From contig NC_092322.1 of NCBI RefSeq assembly GCF_036785885.1, positions 12,484,466 through 12,548,465 of the forward strand: DNA of 64,000 bases, read 5' to 3'. This document shows positions 24,265 to 36,956 of this stretch, in pieces. Each line of letters begins with the position of its first letter. The first letter of the stretch is position 1. The position numbers were made by a program, and so were the translations under genes. The DNA comes from Coffea arabica (lineage: Eukaryota; Streptophyta; Magnoliopsida; Gentianales; Rubiaceae). The notes beneath the pieces are model-generated. The model did no database searches. It was given only the letters and a program-made list of their open reading frames with translations, and was not told the origin of the DNA.

Positions 24265-24355
24265 AAGGGATAATTGCAGAAACCTCCCCTAAGAGGTTTC
24301 TGACACTTGCACTGACCTCCCCTGTGGTTTGAAAAATTGCACTGATCTCCCCTGC
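24265..24355 (-). repeat. Interspersed repeat, GGGGAGGTCAGTG family, copy 2
   Basis: The reverse complement of the 2105-2191 block: GGGATAATTGCAGAAACCTC, then CACTGACCTCCCCTGTGG and a third diverged phrase CACTGATCTCCCCTGC. Confidence 0.6.
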
Positions 24356-26131
24356 ACTTACTAATCCTTTGCAAATTCAGTCCAAATGATTAAAATATTG
24401 TTTTAGGGAGTGAAATTAGAATTTTGTACTAGATTTGCTCTTTGTGCTACATGTCCAATGAATGACAAAATACTATAAATCAATTAACAATTAATAAACT
24501 TTAAGGGGTGTAGTTTATGGGCAAATACGCATTACCCATTTAAAGTACTGGCTCTTTATGGATATTTTACTTTCAAACATTTAATTTATGATAAATATAT
24601 CAATGTTTGTAAGTAAAATTCAAAAAGTGTTATAGTAATATTCTTACAAAAAGGAAATCGACAGGTTATCTATTTAATATAAATTAAATATTTTTTTTAA
24701 AAAAAGAAATGACCCATAAAGTATTAATTCTAAGTTATGTCTCGATATGGACCCTTAAAATTACTATCATTTGTTAATTCTTTTGATATCACTCCTAATG
24801 TTACCATTTGCAGATTAGTACTAAAACCCTATTCTTGCATGGACTAGCTTTAATAGGGAGGTCGGTCTAGTTAAATAAAAAATGACAAAGATCTTGATGT
24901 CAAATCTTAAAGACAGGTGGATATAACTAAGTCATAAGCATAGTTTGTAACCTTAATTAGTTCAATATGTTTGTCGAATGCGTAGAGTCCAATGAATTAA
25001 TTACATTTAAGTGATTACGGATTAGGTTCTATGTTCTATTTTTACCCATGAAATGTTGCATTTTGTCTTGATCTCGGACCTGTTTATCTTCGTGTTTCAT
25101 ACAACTCATTGATCTTCATTACCTTGACTTTATCAATACGTGTTTTCACAAAAATTATTCATTTAAGCAATTAAATTCTGGATAAATTCCTGGTTGGGAA
25201 GCTTTGAAATATTTATGTTTTGTGCGTATGTGAATAGGTCTTTTTGATAGAAGCATAATACGTCAACTAGTCCACTCGACTTGTATAGAGGCGATGGAAC
25301 ATCAACCAATCATACATTTTCTTTGTTTACTTTTGAGTTTGATGTATACTTTGTTCAAGTGAATGTTATAAACCTTCAAAGTTCGAATTTTCAAGTTTTG
25401 ACTGTTATTTTTTTTTTAGAAAAAAAAAATCACCCAGAATGGCTTTTGAACTTTCAACTATCAAAAAAAAAAAAAATCAATATCGTGGAAAATATATGAA
25501 AGTTTTGATAATCATTGAGGTCTCTGTCATTTTTGTCCTAAACCAACAGGTAAAAGGAATAGTGTTGTTATACTTCTGCTACATCCATCTGTTGTTGCCC
25601 CAAATGTCAAAGGCACCATTAATTTCCATATTGGCCAGGTAATTTTATTGAAAATCCAGCAGTAAGATTTAGCGGTCGTATTATACTACTTAGTGCTTGA
25701 TTGAAATCAGAAATTGTTGTCTAAATAATATAACTCAATCAAGGATTTTTCTCTTGAGTGCTCGAGCGTTTTTGTTAAGACACCTAACTTATTATGTGAA
25801 TGCACACCTCACTTTTGTTATCGTTGCATTTAGATATTTTTCCTAAATTATTTTTACTCTTGCCAAAAAATTAATACTTAAAACTATTTTAATGAATTCT
25901 CTAGGACCACTTGCTAGTCAAACCGTCAATCAATAATATCCCATTTGACAATATAACATACACTTTCTTTAACCATCAAGAAAATCAAAATCTGATTTAA
26001 AAAGTAAAATACCAAAGAAGAATAACCATGTTTCATTTGTATGAATTTTTTGTCAAGAAGAAAAGGTTGAAATGTGGTCCTATCCAATCCAAATCCAAAT
26101 TGCCAAGATTCATAACGATTCTATAACCATA
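24356..26131. other. Intergenic AT-rich DNA
   Basis: No gene recognised. Open frames at 25281-25642 run through A-runs and lack any family signature. Confidence 0.4.
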
Positions 26132-26450
26132 TCTTTAAACATGTTACTATATATATAAAGTGGGAGGGAGGGAGGGATTTGGTGTAAACAAATTGTATCA
26201 TTTAGTGTATTGCCTAATTTAATCTTACTTCTAAAGAGAATTATATCATTTTATTTACTCACTTTCCTACAATCATTCCATATTTGTTGAACTAATCACT
26301 ACTTCCCTAAGAAAAAAACTATCACTTTTTTTAGAACACTATAATAGTTTAAATACTTTAAATTACTATTTTCCAATAAAAAAATAATGCCAATCATTTT
26401 TAATATCTTTTTATTAGTAGGACACACATTGGGTGTGCCCTAACCACTAG
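26132..26450 (+). mobile_element. Short non-autonomous Helitron
   Basis: The 3' end is well formed: hairpin GGACACAC...GTGTGCCC (26420-26440, one mismatch), then TAACCA and CTAG at 26447-26450 followed by T. The likely 5' end is A|TC at 26131/26132, leading to TACTATATATATAAAGTGGG, a phrase common at 5' ends of plant Helitrons. About 319 bp, non-coding, so it would be moved by enzymes from elsewhere. The 5' border is less certain than the 3' border. Confidence 0.6.
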
Positions 26451-26740
26451 TCTTAATAAAGTTTCTTTGGTTTTGAACCCGACTAACTTGATTCTTCTGT
26501 ATAATCAATTTCCGCATCTTAATTTGTACGTGATGTTATTAGGTCCTAGTTGTCTTCCAAACAGTTATATTCATGTTAACATAAACACTCCAAAACATAA
26601 AAAAAAATTGTTACACTACCAAAAATAATTAACCGAAAATGAATTGGGAATAATGATCCAAGAAATAAAGCTTGTGAGATTTGTGATTGAGATATAGAGC
26701 ATTGTTAGCAAGACATTGTAATGCTACTAATTGTAACGTT

Positions 26741-26790
26741 CCCAGCCTCCAATCTGTCCATATCCCCATTTCGGCATCATTCACCAATCG
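26741..26790 (+). promoter_or_regulatory. Upstream block shared by subgroup B P450 genes
   Basis: CCCAGCCTCCAATCTGTCC at about -175 from the start codon corresponds to CAAGCTACAATCTGTCCATA at about 30861 and CAAGATACAGTTTGTGCATA at about 44817, each followed by TTCCGAAT/TTTCGGCA and lying 150-210 bp before the respective ATG. It could be a conserved promoter element or simply shared ancestry. Confidence 0.45.
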
Positions 26791-26850
26791 ATTTCTACTA
26801 AGTTTAGCACAAAATTTTTTGTACTTGTTATCAATCCCTCCAAGCATTTG

Positions 26851-26858
26851 TATAAATT
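26851..26858 (+). promoter_or_regulatory. TATA box of the 26924 P450 gene
   Basis: TATAAATT about 70 bp before the start codon. The 45020 gene has TATAAATG at 44918-44925 in the equivalent place. Confidence 0.55.
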
Positions 26859-26923
26859 CAAGCTGAAACGTACCTTGAACACTCAGATCAATTGAGAAAG
26901 CAAGAATTACCATCCAAATCATA

Positions 26924-28893
26924 ATGTCTCCAGCTTTGATTTGGACAGCTTTCATATTACTTACAATTGTTCTTCTCCTCAATTCATTGTTGAGAAAGAG
27001 AAAGCAGAAATTGCCTCCTAGTCCTAGAGGGCTTCCTATTCTAGGACATCTCCATCTGTTGGGAATAAATCCTCACCAGGATTTGCATAAGCTCTCTAAG
27101 CAACATGGTCCTATCATGCACTTACGATTCGGATTTGTGTCAAACATCATTGTTTCATCCCCCCATGCAGCTGAGCAATTCCTCAAGACACATGATCTTG
27201 TTTTTGCTACTAGGCCACCTCATGAGGCTGCTAAATATATCGGTTTTGGGCAAAGAAATCTGTCCTTTGGGCAGTATGGTCCATATTGGCGCAACATGCG
27301 TAAATTATGCACCTTAAATTTGCTTAATAGCCCCAAGATCAGTTCATTTCAGTCTATGAGGAGGGAAGAGCTTGGATTGTTTTTGGAATCACTTAAAGGG
27401 GTGGCTCTTAATCATGATGTTGTTGATATTAGTGCTGAAGTTGCTGCACTAAACGCGAACATGAGTTGCCTGATGGTGTTTGGGAAGAAGTATGCTGAGA
27501 AGGAATTCGATGAGAGGGGCTTCAAAGCTGTCATGAAAGAAGCGATGCAATTAGCTGCAACACCTAATCTTGGAGATTATTATCCTTACCTTGGAGTCCT
27601 TGACCCTCAAGGCTTGACCAGGAGAATGAAGGCTGTTGGCAAAGTATTTGATGAATTCTTTGAGAAGATTATCGATGAGCACGAGCAATCTGCAAACAAA
27701 GTTAGGCAAGCAGATGATTTTGTCTATACCATGTTGGCACTCAAGAAATCTGGAGAAACTGAATTCCAATTTGATCGCCCTCACATCAAAGCCATTTTGT
27801 TGGTAAGGCGTGAACTTGGTTTCCAAGAATCAACTAGGTTTACTAGTCCCTTTTGATAAATTGAATGCCTTATTTCTTTCTCAATTCTGCTCAAATCTAA
27901 CGTCCACTTTCTTAGAGAACGAAGTTTTACAGTTATTTAGCCAAAACAAGACTTTAGTATGCTTCTGATGATCATTACATGCTCCTTACTTATCCTCGAT
28001 TTTATAATTTCCCAGTGCATGTGCATCTTTTGAACTTTCACCCCAAGTGAAAGTAGCATTTTCCATTTGGAAAACTAGCGTCCATGTACTCAGCCCTGAT
28101 TGAATTCTGAATAAGCTTGTCTATAGTCATAGATCATAGTGTCAGGTTAATTGATGGTGTTCAATTGTTAGTCTACACGTGTAGCATGCTTTTTGCCTGT
28201 GATTTTCCTTGACATCATTTAGTCTCCTGAACGACTAGGATACAAATAACATCTTCATTGCAGGATATGCTTGCTGGATCAATGGACACTTCAGCTACAA
28301 CTGTTGAATGGACACTTGCAGAGCTCCTGAAAAACCCTCGAGTAATGAAGAAACTCCGGCAGGAGTTGAATGAAAAAGTGGGCTTGGACAGGATGGTCGA
28401 GGAATCAGACTTGGACAACCTGCAATACTTGGACATGGTTGTAAAGGAAGCACTAAGGCTCCATCCTGTTGCACCATTACTTATTCCTCATGCAGCTAGA
28501 GAGGATTGCACAGTTGATGGTTTCCACATACCAAAAGATTCACGGGTGATTATCAATGTTTGGACGATTGGGAGAGATCCAAATGCATGGTCTGATCCTG
28601 AAAAGTTTATACCTGAAAGATTTGTTGGGAACAATATAGATGTAAGAGGACATGATTTCCAACTTCTTCCCTTTGGCTCAGGCAGAAGAGGCTGTCCTGG
28701 AACGCAATTGGGGCTCACTGTTGTTCGTCTTCTGGTGGCACAATTGGTGCATTGTTTCAATTGGAAGCTTCCAAATGGGATGCTGCCTTCAGAGCTGGAC
28801 ATGACCGAGGAATTTGGCCTTGTAGTGACCAGGGCCAAGCATCTGGTTGCTGTTCCGACCTATCGATTGAGCAAACAATTAAGCAGTTTCTAA
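26924..28893 (+). CDS. Cytochrome P450, CYP71 clan (CYP736A / CYP71AU-like), subgroup B gene 1
   Basis: Exons 26924-27802 and 28264-28893 with a 461-bp phase-0 intron (TTG|GTAAGG ... TGCAG|GAT); 502 residues, slightly longer than its relatives because of a C-terminal QLSSF extension. It has an ER anchor (~5-22), hinge PPSPRGLP (31-38, first Gly replaced by Ser), I-helix GSMDTS, EALR (355-358), PERF and [10 protein letters not shown] with heme Cys 437. It is the only apparently intact member of subgroup B in the window. It differs from subgroup A throughout the substrate-recognition parts (for example [10 protein letters not shown] against [10 protein letters not shown]), so it likely has a different substrate. 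Expected ER mono-oxygenase; reaction unknown. Confidence 0.92.
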
Positions 28894-31009
28894 AAACTAA
28901 AACATCGTATTTGTAGTTTGTATCTCGTGTATTTTAAGGTCTACTTTGCCATATCTTTCATCAAGCAATTACAATGTCTAACATTGTCAAGGATAGGTGT
29001 CAATGACATAATCAAGTACTTTGACGGCTTCTTCTTTTATCGCTTAATACAAAAGCATGCTCTATCATATTTGATGTACTACAGTTTAATATGGGAATAC
29101 TAAAATTCTCTTTTATGCTTATGATTTGTCTGTCATCAAATTGTTGTATGCTTGATGTCTCAATAGTGATTTATTATCCCAATATTGGTTATATAAAATT
29201 TGATAGAAGGTAACTACAATTTTCATTTTTTCCCCTCCTATATAATGAAATATGTGTGCTAGATTGATAGGATAGCAACATCTTTGTGTTTCAATTTCAT
29301 TCTTGCCTTCTTCCTCCCTCTCTTTCTCTACATTAAGGGTGTTTGTTTCTTTCCAATGTATCTTTCCTCTTAATTTCCTTTGTTTCTCAAGCATAAAATT
29401 CTCGAAAAGAATTATAGAGGATTTCAAAAATCAAACAGATAAGACAAAATCCGGTCCTTAATTCTAATGGTTCACAATGTTATTTCCTCTTTAGACCACC
29501 ATGGATTTTACAGATTATTGTGGAATCTATATATTACTCTGCCACATTGCATTTTTTATCTTCACAAGAAGACATCATCAGATATTTGTGAATAAAGCTG
29601 ATTAATTAGTCTAACAAGAGTGCGCCACTAGTTAATTACTACTAGTAATGCATTAAGAAAATAGTGACTTTGTCAAAAAGGAAGTTACATTAATTTAATT
29701 TATTTTACGTGATGACACATATACCACCTATATTTTGAATGTAATTTGGTATTTTTCATATCAAGTAGCTTTTTTTTAAAGTATAAATGGAAGATATCGA
29801 ATCCGAGATTTTTCACTTATATATACTTCTTCTTTCATACCACCTCACCGAACCCTCCCTCCCCCAATCAAGTAGCTTCGTATGACTTTAGGTGTTGCAT
29901 CATAAAACTCAACTGGAAAGAGCTATTATGATCGATGTTTTAAAAGACAAAAGCTTTGGACAAGTCATTTTTATTTGTTTTAAGCAGGACAAAAACCCCG
30001 TGGTACAAGGTGTTGGCCCAAGAATTTTGAAATTTAATTATTTAAAAACTAATAAGATACTAGAAATATGAAATATTTGTTAAAAATAATAATATATCAA
30101 CTAATATACAACATTTAATTAATAAAATGATAATAAAAGTTGAAACAAAACTTGAAACTGTTCCAAAATTCAGAAATTCAATTCGTGTTAGCAGGGAATT
30201 GTCATTTCAAAGAACATGAAATGATTATTTAATTGGACAATGAAAAGTAATATAGTAAGCATACGAGTGAAACACAACAAAGTACTGCAGAGTTCCATTG
30301 TCTTACTGATGAGTCCCCCCCCACCCCCCTTCTCTCCTCCATTCTCCTTGGTCTAACAAACGAATTCATAGTAATTATCAAAATCCTCAATATGATTTGA
30401 AAGTTTGGGCGTTTGAGGCGTGCACCCTGGTGAGCCTTAATGTTAAAAGCATTGTTCAGGCGATAGCCTAATGAGATGAACATGCTGATGCAGATTAGAG
30501 CTTCATGGTAAGATTAGTTATGTCGTATTACGTTTCTATGAGATGTTATTTTATGATGGGAAGTATGAGTTTTCAAGTTGCAGAACTCGTGTTACTTTCT
30601 TTTTTTTTTAACTTTTTTGCTTGTACAGGGAATAAGATTGGCATTGTATGAAATCGAAGAGTGTAATTTGTTGGAAAATTTAAAAGAAAATGTACTCATA
30701 AGACTGATGATCAAAGGCCTCCACTGCTTCTGTCTAAAATAAAATTTGAGTATCATAGTGTCTGAAGTAAAATTGAGTATCATAATTTTTGTGCTTGGCA
30801 TATAGCATCCTTAGCAGGCATTGGTTTCAAAGAGTTCTGGCTAATTTGCATTCTTCCCAAGCTACAATCTGTCCATATTCCATATTCCGAATTCGGCAAA
30901 TCCTTGCATGTTAGCACTTCTTGTCAAGTGTAAATGCATAATTAAGCTGAAAAAGATTTCACTCCAGTCAGTGAGTTGAGATAGTTAATCATCTTCCAAG
31001 CACCAAATT
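28894..31009. other. Intergenic DNA
   Basis: No gene recognised. C-rich run CCCCCCCCACCCCCC near 30316-30330. The last ~170 bp carry the shared subgroup B upstream block. Confidence 0.45.
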
Positions 31010-32843
31010 ATGATACCTTTATCTTGGATTACAGTAATCCTAGGAGGATTTGTACTTGTTTTCTTCTTGAATGAATTAGTAATCAGGAACAAGAACAAGA
31101 AATTGCCCGCTAGTCCAAGAGGGCTACCTCTTCTGGGACATCTCCACCTTGTGGGGAAGAATGCTCACCAACATTTGCATAAGCTGTCCAAGCGGCATGG
31201 TCCAATCATCACTTACGATTTGGGTTTGTGTCGAACATCATTGTTTCATCCCCTCGTGCAGCTGAGCAATTTGTCAAGACACATGATCTTGCTTTTGCCA
31301 GTAGGCCACCTCTCTAGGCCGGAGTTTCGGACAAAGAAACCTGACTTTGCTCAATATGGTTCGTATTGGCGGGATATCCGCAAGTTTTGCACCTTAAATT
31401 TGCTTAGTAACCATAAGATCAGGTCATTTGAATCTATGCGAAGAGAGAAGCTTGGACTGTTTGTCAAATCATAGGCTGTTCTAAATCGTGGTGTTGTTGA
31501 TCTTAGCGTGGGAGTTGCATCTTTAAACGGGAACATGAGTTGCCTAATGATTTTTGGAAAGAAGTATGTAGACAAGGAATTTGATGAGAAACAAACTATC
31601 TGCGACTCCTAATCTTGCCGATTACTATCCTTACCTCAGAGAACTTGACCTTCAAGGATTAACTAGGAGAATGAAGGCTGTTAGCAAAATTTTTGACAGA
31701 TTTCTAGACAAGATTGTTGATGAACACGAACAATCTGCCAACCAAGACAGGCAAGCTGATGATTTTGTGTACACCATGTTGGCATTCGTGAAATCTGGCG
31801 AAACAGAGCTTCAATTTGATCGCTGACGCATCAAAGCTATCTTCTTGGTAAGTCAGCACATGATAATTAAGTTCAGCATTTTTGTGCACATTGAAATTTT
31901 TTCTCTTCAATACATGTGGCTTGTATAACTTGAAGTTTCAATATACTAGCCAGACTTTCCCAACTTAAGTTTTTGGGGCTCTTAGATGGTCAATTTGAGT
32001 TTCTTTGATCGCTTGAATTCTGCTTTCAAAATCATTCTACTTCCTGAATATAAGTACCATGCATCTTAGCCAAAGAAGGAACTTTCATTTGGAGTGGAAG
32101 GATACACTTCAGTCAGATTAATACACTTCATCAGCTTTTCCGTATTTATACTTAGATTGCATTAAACTAATTAATTTTTAGGTTATCAGTTGGTAGTCCA
32201 TTTTTACTTTTGTGAAGGGAAAAAGATGTTCCTTCCAGGACATGCTTGGTGGATCAATGGATACTTCAGCTACAGTTGTTGAGTGGACACTTGCAGAGCT
32301 CCTGAAAACCCCGCGAGTAATGAAAAAAGCTCAGCAAGAATTGGAGAAAGTCGTAGGCCTAGACAGGATGGTTGAGGAATCAGATCTAGACAGCCTGAAC
32401 TACTTGACATGGTTGTAAAGGAAGCATTAAGGCTCCATCCTGTGGCACCACTACAACTTCCTCATGCTGCTATGGAAGATTGCACTGTCAATGGCTTTCA
32501 TATACAGAAAAATTCACGAGTGATTATAAATGTTTGGACAATTGGGAGAGATCCAATTGGACAATTGGACAATCCTGAGAAGTTTATCCCAGAGAGATTC
32601 ATAGGGAGCAATGTAGATGTCAAGGGACATGATTTTCAATTTCTTCCCTTTGGCTCCGGCAGAAGAGGCTGCCCTGGAATGCAATTGGGGCTCACTGTGG
32701 TTAGTCTTCTGGTGGCACAATTGGTGCATTGTTTCTATTGGGAACTTCCAAATGGAATGCTGCCTTCAGATCTGGACATGACTGAGGATTTTGGACTCGT
32801 AGTGAGCAAGGCCAAGCATCTGATGGCTGTTCCAACCTATTGA
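31010..32843 (+). pseudogene. Cytochrome P450 pseudogene, subgroup B
   Basis: Begins MIPLSWITVI with a normal anchor and PASPRGLP hinge. Damage: a base lost near 31207 (ITYDLG for the family's MHLRFG), a loss near 31313, TAG at 31472-31474, a ~50-bp loss near 31586, TGA at 31824-31826, and, in exon 2 (from 32239), a lost G near 32405. In addition a 9-bp duplication (CAATTGGAC-type) sits in the region before PEKF, and a TGA at 32841-32843 comes four codons early. Splice sites (TTG|GTAAGT near 31847; CCAG|GACATG at 32238/32239) and the [10 protein letters not shown] loop remain visible. Non-functional. Confidence 0.92.
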
Positions 32844-33255
32844 TTGCGCAAATGATTATATGCTAGCAGTTCTTGAAATGTATGGTATCTGTTCTTTAAC
32901 ATATATAGCTAAATGTGTGAATGCCAATCCCTCCAATTGAACCCAATTGCTGACGTGGCACGATGTGATTGGCCAATTGATGGTCGTCCCCCAATCAATT
33001 GAGACGAGGACAAAATTGAGATTTCGCCTCCTCATTGGATTGATAGGGTTGTTGAGAATTCATTTACGCCACTCACTGTATCTCTTCTTCTCCGAGCCAT
33101 TTTCTCTCTTGCCTCTGTAGTTCCTTTCTCTCCGCCATTCCTTCCATGGATTTCCTAAGAAAAGACACAGAATAACGGCACACAGCTTCTATTCTCTCTT
33201 TCTTCTTCATTTTTCCCCTCTTCCCCTCTTTTAAAGATTATTCAAAAAAATGACA
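32844..33255. other. Spacer, possibly part of a former 5' UTR
   Basis: Pyrimidine-rich CTTCTTCTCC / CTCTCTTTCTTCTTC sequence around 33080-33230 resembles a plant 5' leader, but no attached coding exon could be identified. Confidence 0.3.
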
Positions 33256-33263
33256 CTTAAAAC

Positions 33264-34560
33264 TAGAAGTGGCAAAATGGATTCATATCCACCAATCCAT
33301 CCATATAAACCAACCTTAAATGGATTTGGATTATCCATATAAATTCAATGGTTTTAAATGGATAACCATTTAAATCCAATTATGTTGGTGGATTTAAATG
33401 GATTATCCATCTTATCCATATACATCCATTTAACTTAAAAAATAGAAAACACATTTATAAAAATGTGAGAAAATCTTGTGGGACAATCTATTTTTTTCTT
33501 CATAACTTCCTCATATGTCAAATTAATTTTGTGGGACCACCTATTCTTTCTTTCATAACTTCCTCACATGCCAAGTTGCCAATAACATTAATTACAATTT
33601 ATTTGCTTCTAATTCCTAGACTTCTTCCATACTTTTCAAAATTATATTTTAGTCTCTACTCTTGATTTTTTTAATTAAACTCTCATATAGTAATGATTGC
33701 AAACATTTATATTCTTAAGTAAAGAAAAAGCGAGAATGCATCATGCAGTGTCAAAATACTTTTTATTTTTTTAATTCTTTTAATTATAAAAGAATTTTTC
33801 TAACGAGTGTCCCCGCAACATTGGTTAAGATATGTAAATGACACCTTTTTTTTTTTTTCCAAATCCTCATACTTTCAATTCTTCTCCCTTTATCACCCAA
33901 CCCAACTATCCAAAAAAATATATATATACCTAATTTACTAAGTAATATAAGGTAGCTTGTATATCAATGGTATAATAAGGAGTTTTATATATGTTTAGGT
34001 ACTACGTGCACATGTGATGAAAATAATTTACTTGTCAAATAACATAAGATTTCTTATTAGAACTCCACTTTTATTCAAGACATCACTCTTGAACAGGAGT
34101 GCAAAAAATTGGAAACGTAAACTTTTTTTCACTGTAAAGACGTATTCAATTCATTCAAAAGTTATAAAAATATAGCTAAGTTCTTAATTGTTCATTACTT
34201 TACAAAATGATACTTAAAGTAATGATGAAAGGACAGTTAAATTTTCTTGGAACTAAACTAATTTTATGAAGAACTGAAATAAAGTAACAGTACAAGCATT
34301 TGTTATTACCAAAAGGTTTTAGGTGATTTAAGGATAAAACTTTGGGGATCTGTATTTTTTAGAAAAAAATATTTGGATCTTAAATTTAGGATTTGGAAGA
34401 GTAAATGGATAAATGGATGGATCATGGTTTACACTATCCATTTAAATGACATCCATTTAGATCCATTTATTAAATGGTTTTAATTGGATTGGATCAATTT
34501 GATCCACTATCCATTTAACTAAAACCATTTATCAACCATATATCCATTTTGCCACTTCTA
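33264..34560 (+). mobile_element. hAT-type non-autonomous transposon, copy 1
   Basis: 1297 bp with terminal inverted repeats TAGAAGTGGCAAAATGGAT / ATCCATTTTGCCACTTCTA and a perfect 8-bp target duplication CTTAAAAC (33256-33263 and 34561-34568). Subterminal regions are rich in ATCCATTTAAAT-type repeats in both orientations. No transposase; the longest frame (33465-33665) has no known domain. A nearly identical inverted copy is at 59009-60310. Confidence 0.95.
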
Positions 34561-34568
34561 CTTAAAAC

Positions 34569-36956
34569 CCACATTTTTATTCTTTCTGTTTTTTTCCGTT
34601 TTGTCTCCTTCTTATCCTGAAATAGGAGAACCTTGAAGATTTGGTCGATCTTGTTTGCTCACGTTTGATTTTTCTTTTTCCGTTTCTGATTTTTATCCAT
34701 CCCTTTTCCTCATAAACTTATGATTTTTCCCTCTTTCTGCGCAGAAAAGTTTATATTTTCTCTCAGTTATTTTTCTCTTTATTTGTATATAATTACCTTG
34801 GAGATCTTTCTTATCTGATTTATTTTCTCTCCGCTGATCTCGCCATTTTTTAGTTTTAAAATTTTCCTTTATTTTGACTGATTTTTTTCATGTTTGTTTC
34901 AGGGTGCAAGTTTAAGGCTTGTATGTTATTATCTGGTATCCTCAATCTCTACAGAACCCGTCAGGTAAAAAATCTCACATGATGTTTATTTTTCTCGTGA
35001 CTTTTTTGACTATGATTATTTTGTTCTTATGGAATTTTTGTGTGATTATCTCAGGTAAAAACACACAAGGAAGGCCACTGAAGGAGGAATTACAGTTAGT
35101 TTCTTGCCCTTTCATTTTTTTGGGTTATTTGGTTGTGATAATATGGTTTTTTTTTTACTCGTTTCTTTCTTCAACTATAATATGAGAAAATCCAATATTG
35201 TTCATGCTGGTCTCGACTATGTTAATCTGTTTAGTGTAGATCCAAGGTTTTGTCTTCTTCGTTTTTTTCCCCCTAATAAATTTGCTCTTGCCAGCATTGC
35301 TTATTCTAAGTCTTTCTTAGATGAACGAAGAAAAGATAATGGATGCTACTTTTCTTCAATAAGCCTTGACGATATGTTTTAATTTCCCTTTTTTTTGTGA
35401 ACAGATTTTTTTTCATTGTAACTTACTGTAACTTTCTGCTCTCTTTATCCTGTTATTGGTCTTTACAAAAGTGAAGGGTGAAAATTTGTGACGGCATCCT
35501 ATTTCCTCTAGATCCAAAGTTATTTTCTTTTACTTGTTTTACTTGCTCCGTTTTTATTGTTTTGAGTTCTCTTTTTGAGAATCATACATTGCCAGAACCT
35601 AAAGCTCAATTTCTTTTTTTGCAAAATTCAACTCAAACATGTTATTGCTTGTACATTTGCTGTTTGGCTTGTAGCTTTACTTGTTCCCTTTTTCTAGAGA
35701 TATGTCTTGTTTTTGTTTTTTTAGTTTTTGTTTATTTGTCAACCTTATTGATAATTTACTTTTCTTTTTGTTTATCAACTCAGTAGTGGCAAGGAGAGTA
35801 AATTAAGTTGTTTTCCTAGGTAATTTGTAGTTTGCCTTTTGTTGGAACTTTATTTTGGTTGGCAATGTCAACCTAGCCAGTTAAAAAACAACTTAAAAAT
35901 TTGGGAATAATGTATGAAAAATTTGTATAGCAGATTCAAGGCTGTATGAATGTCTTGCTGATAAGAGCTGGTAGCTTGTGGCTTTCGGTAAAGCCAGGAC
36001 TTCTGAAATTGCATGTCATATTTCCTTTGAAAGTCTCTCAATAAAATTTTAAAATATGGGGATCAAAAGGAATAGGAGGGGCAGGGATGAGGGGTAATGA
36101 ACAAGATTGTCTTCTAGAATGCCTATGCTCTGATTTTCTACATTTTCTGCTGGCCCCTACACTGTGTAACAAGGTTGAAGTCTCTTGATGTCACTGCCTA
36201 CAGAGTGTTGTAGGACATCAATAACTAAGTTGTTTCGACGATGGCGGGTAATGATCAAGGTTGTTTTCATGAATGCCTGTGCTGCTATACTTCATTGTGA
36301 AACTCTGTTTCTTTTTGTTTTCCCCCTTTGTGCTTGTGTGTGTGTGTTGTAGGTAGGGGTGAGGAGTAGGTTTTGTTGTTCCATTTTTTAAGTAAATATA
36401 CCTTCACCTGCTAGCTTGAACAACCACAAATCCTGCCATCAATTGCCAATTATGAGGAGAAAACAAAAAAGCTACAATGTGGACTCTCTCTGTATAAAAT
36501 ACAATTCACTATTTTATGAATGCCATATGCTGGTAATGTGTTCCTACCCAGATTACATTGATTCAAACTCATTAAGTTTAACAAGTTTAGGGATTTATGC
36601 ATCACGAGGAACAACTTTTGTCATATGTAGGAAGACAAACTTATTTTGTATTGATGCTTAGTTGATTTGTGTTAAATGAATTGCTTATTGTAATGAATAT
36701 GCTTGCAATATTATAAAGCCACATCTTGAAGTCTATTGATGTCCTACACTGTGTAGGCAGTGACCAATTGTTGTTGCTTAACAGGTCCCATAAGTTCGTA
36801 TTTGCATACTTCTTGACATGTTTCTCTTTTTTGGGTGGCAAAGGAGGCTTCGTTCTTTATTCTGCAATGCATGATACTGATTCCGTTGAATGGAAGATTA
36901 CCTGTTATGTTCTTCTTGATTAGTTCTCAGTCTTTTCCATGGATTTCATATTTCAG
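34569..36956. other. T-rich non-coding region upstream of the VPS51 fragment
   Basis: No coding exon recognised, although phrases such as TTTCAG|GGTGCAAG near 34903 and ...CCGTCAG|GTAAAA near 34968 look like splice borders of a non-coding exon. A diverged direct repeat (GGGTAATGA(A/T)CAAG) occurs at about 36092 and 36245. An inverted repeat pairs 36190-36232 with 36733-36766. Confidence 0.35.

Noticed and set aside
26629-26982. 117-codon minus-strand frame
   Set aside because: It covers the promoter and first codons of the 26924 P450 on the opposite strand and has no family features.
33465-33665. Open frame MRKSCGTIYFFLH..., also present at 59855-60109
   Set aside because: It lies inside the two hAT-type elements. 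Its recurrence is explained by the transposon, and it has no known domain.
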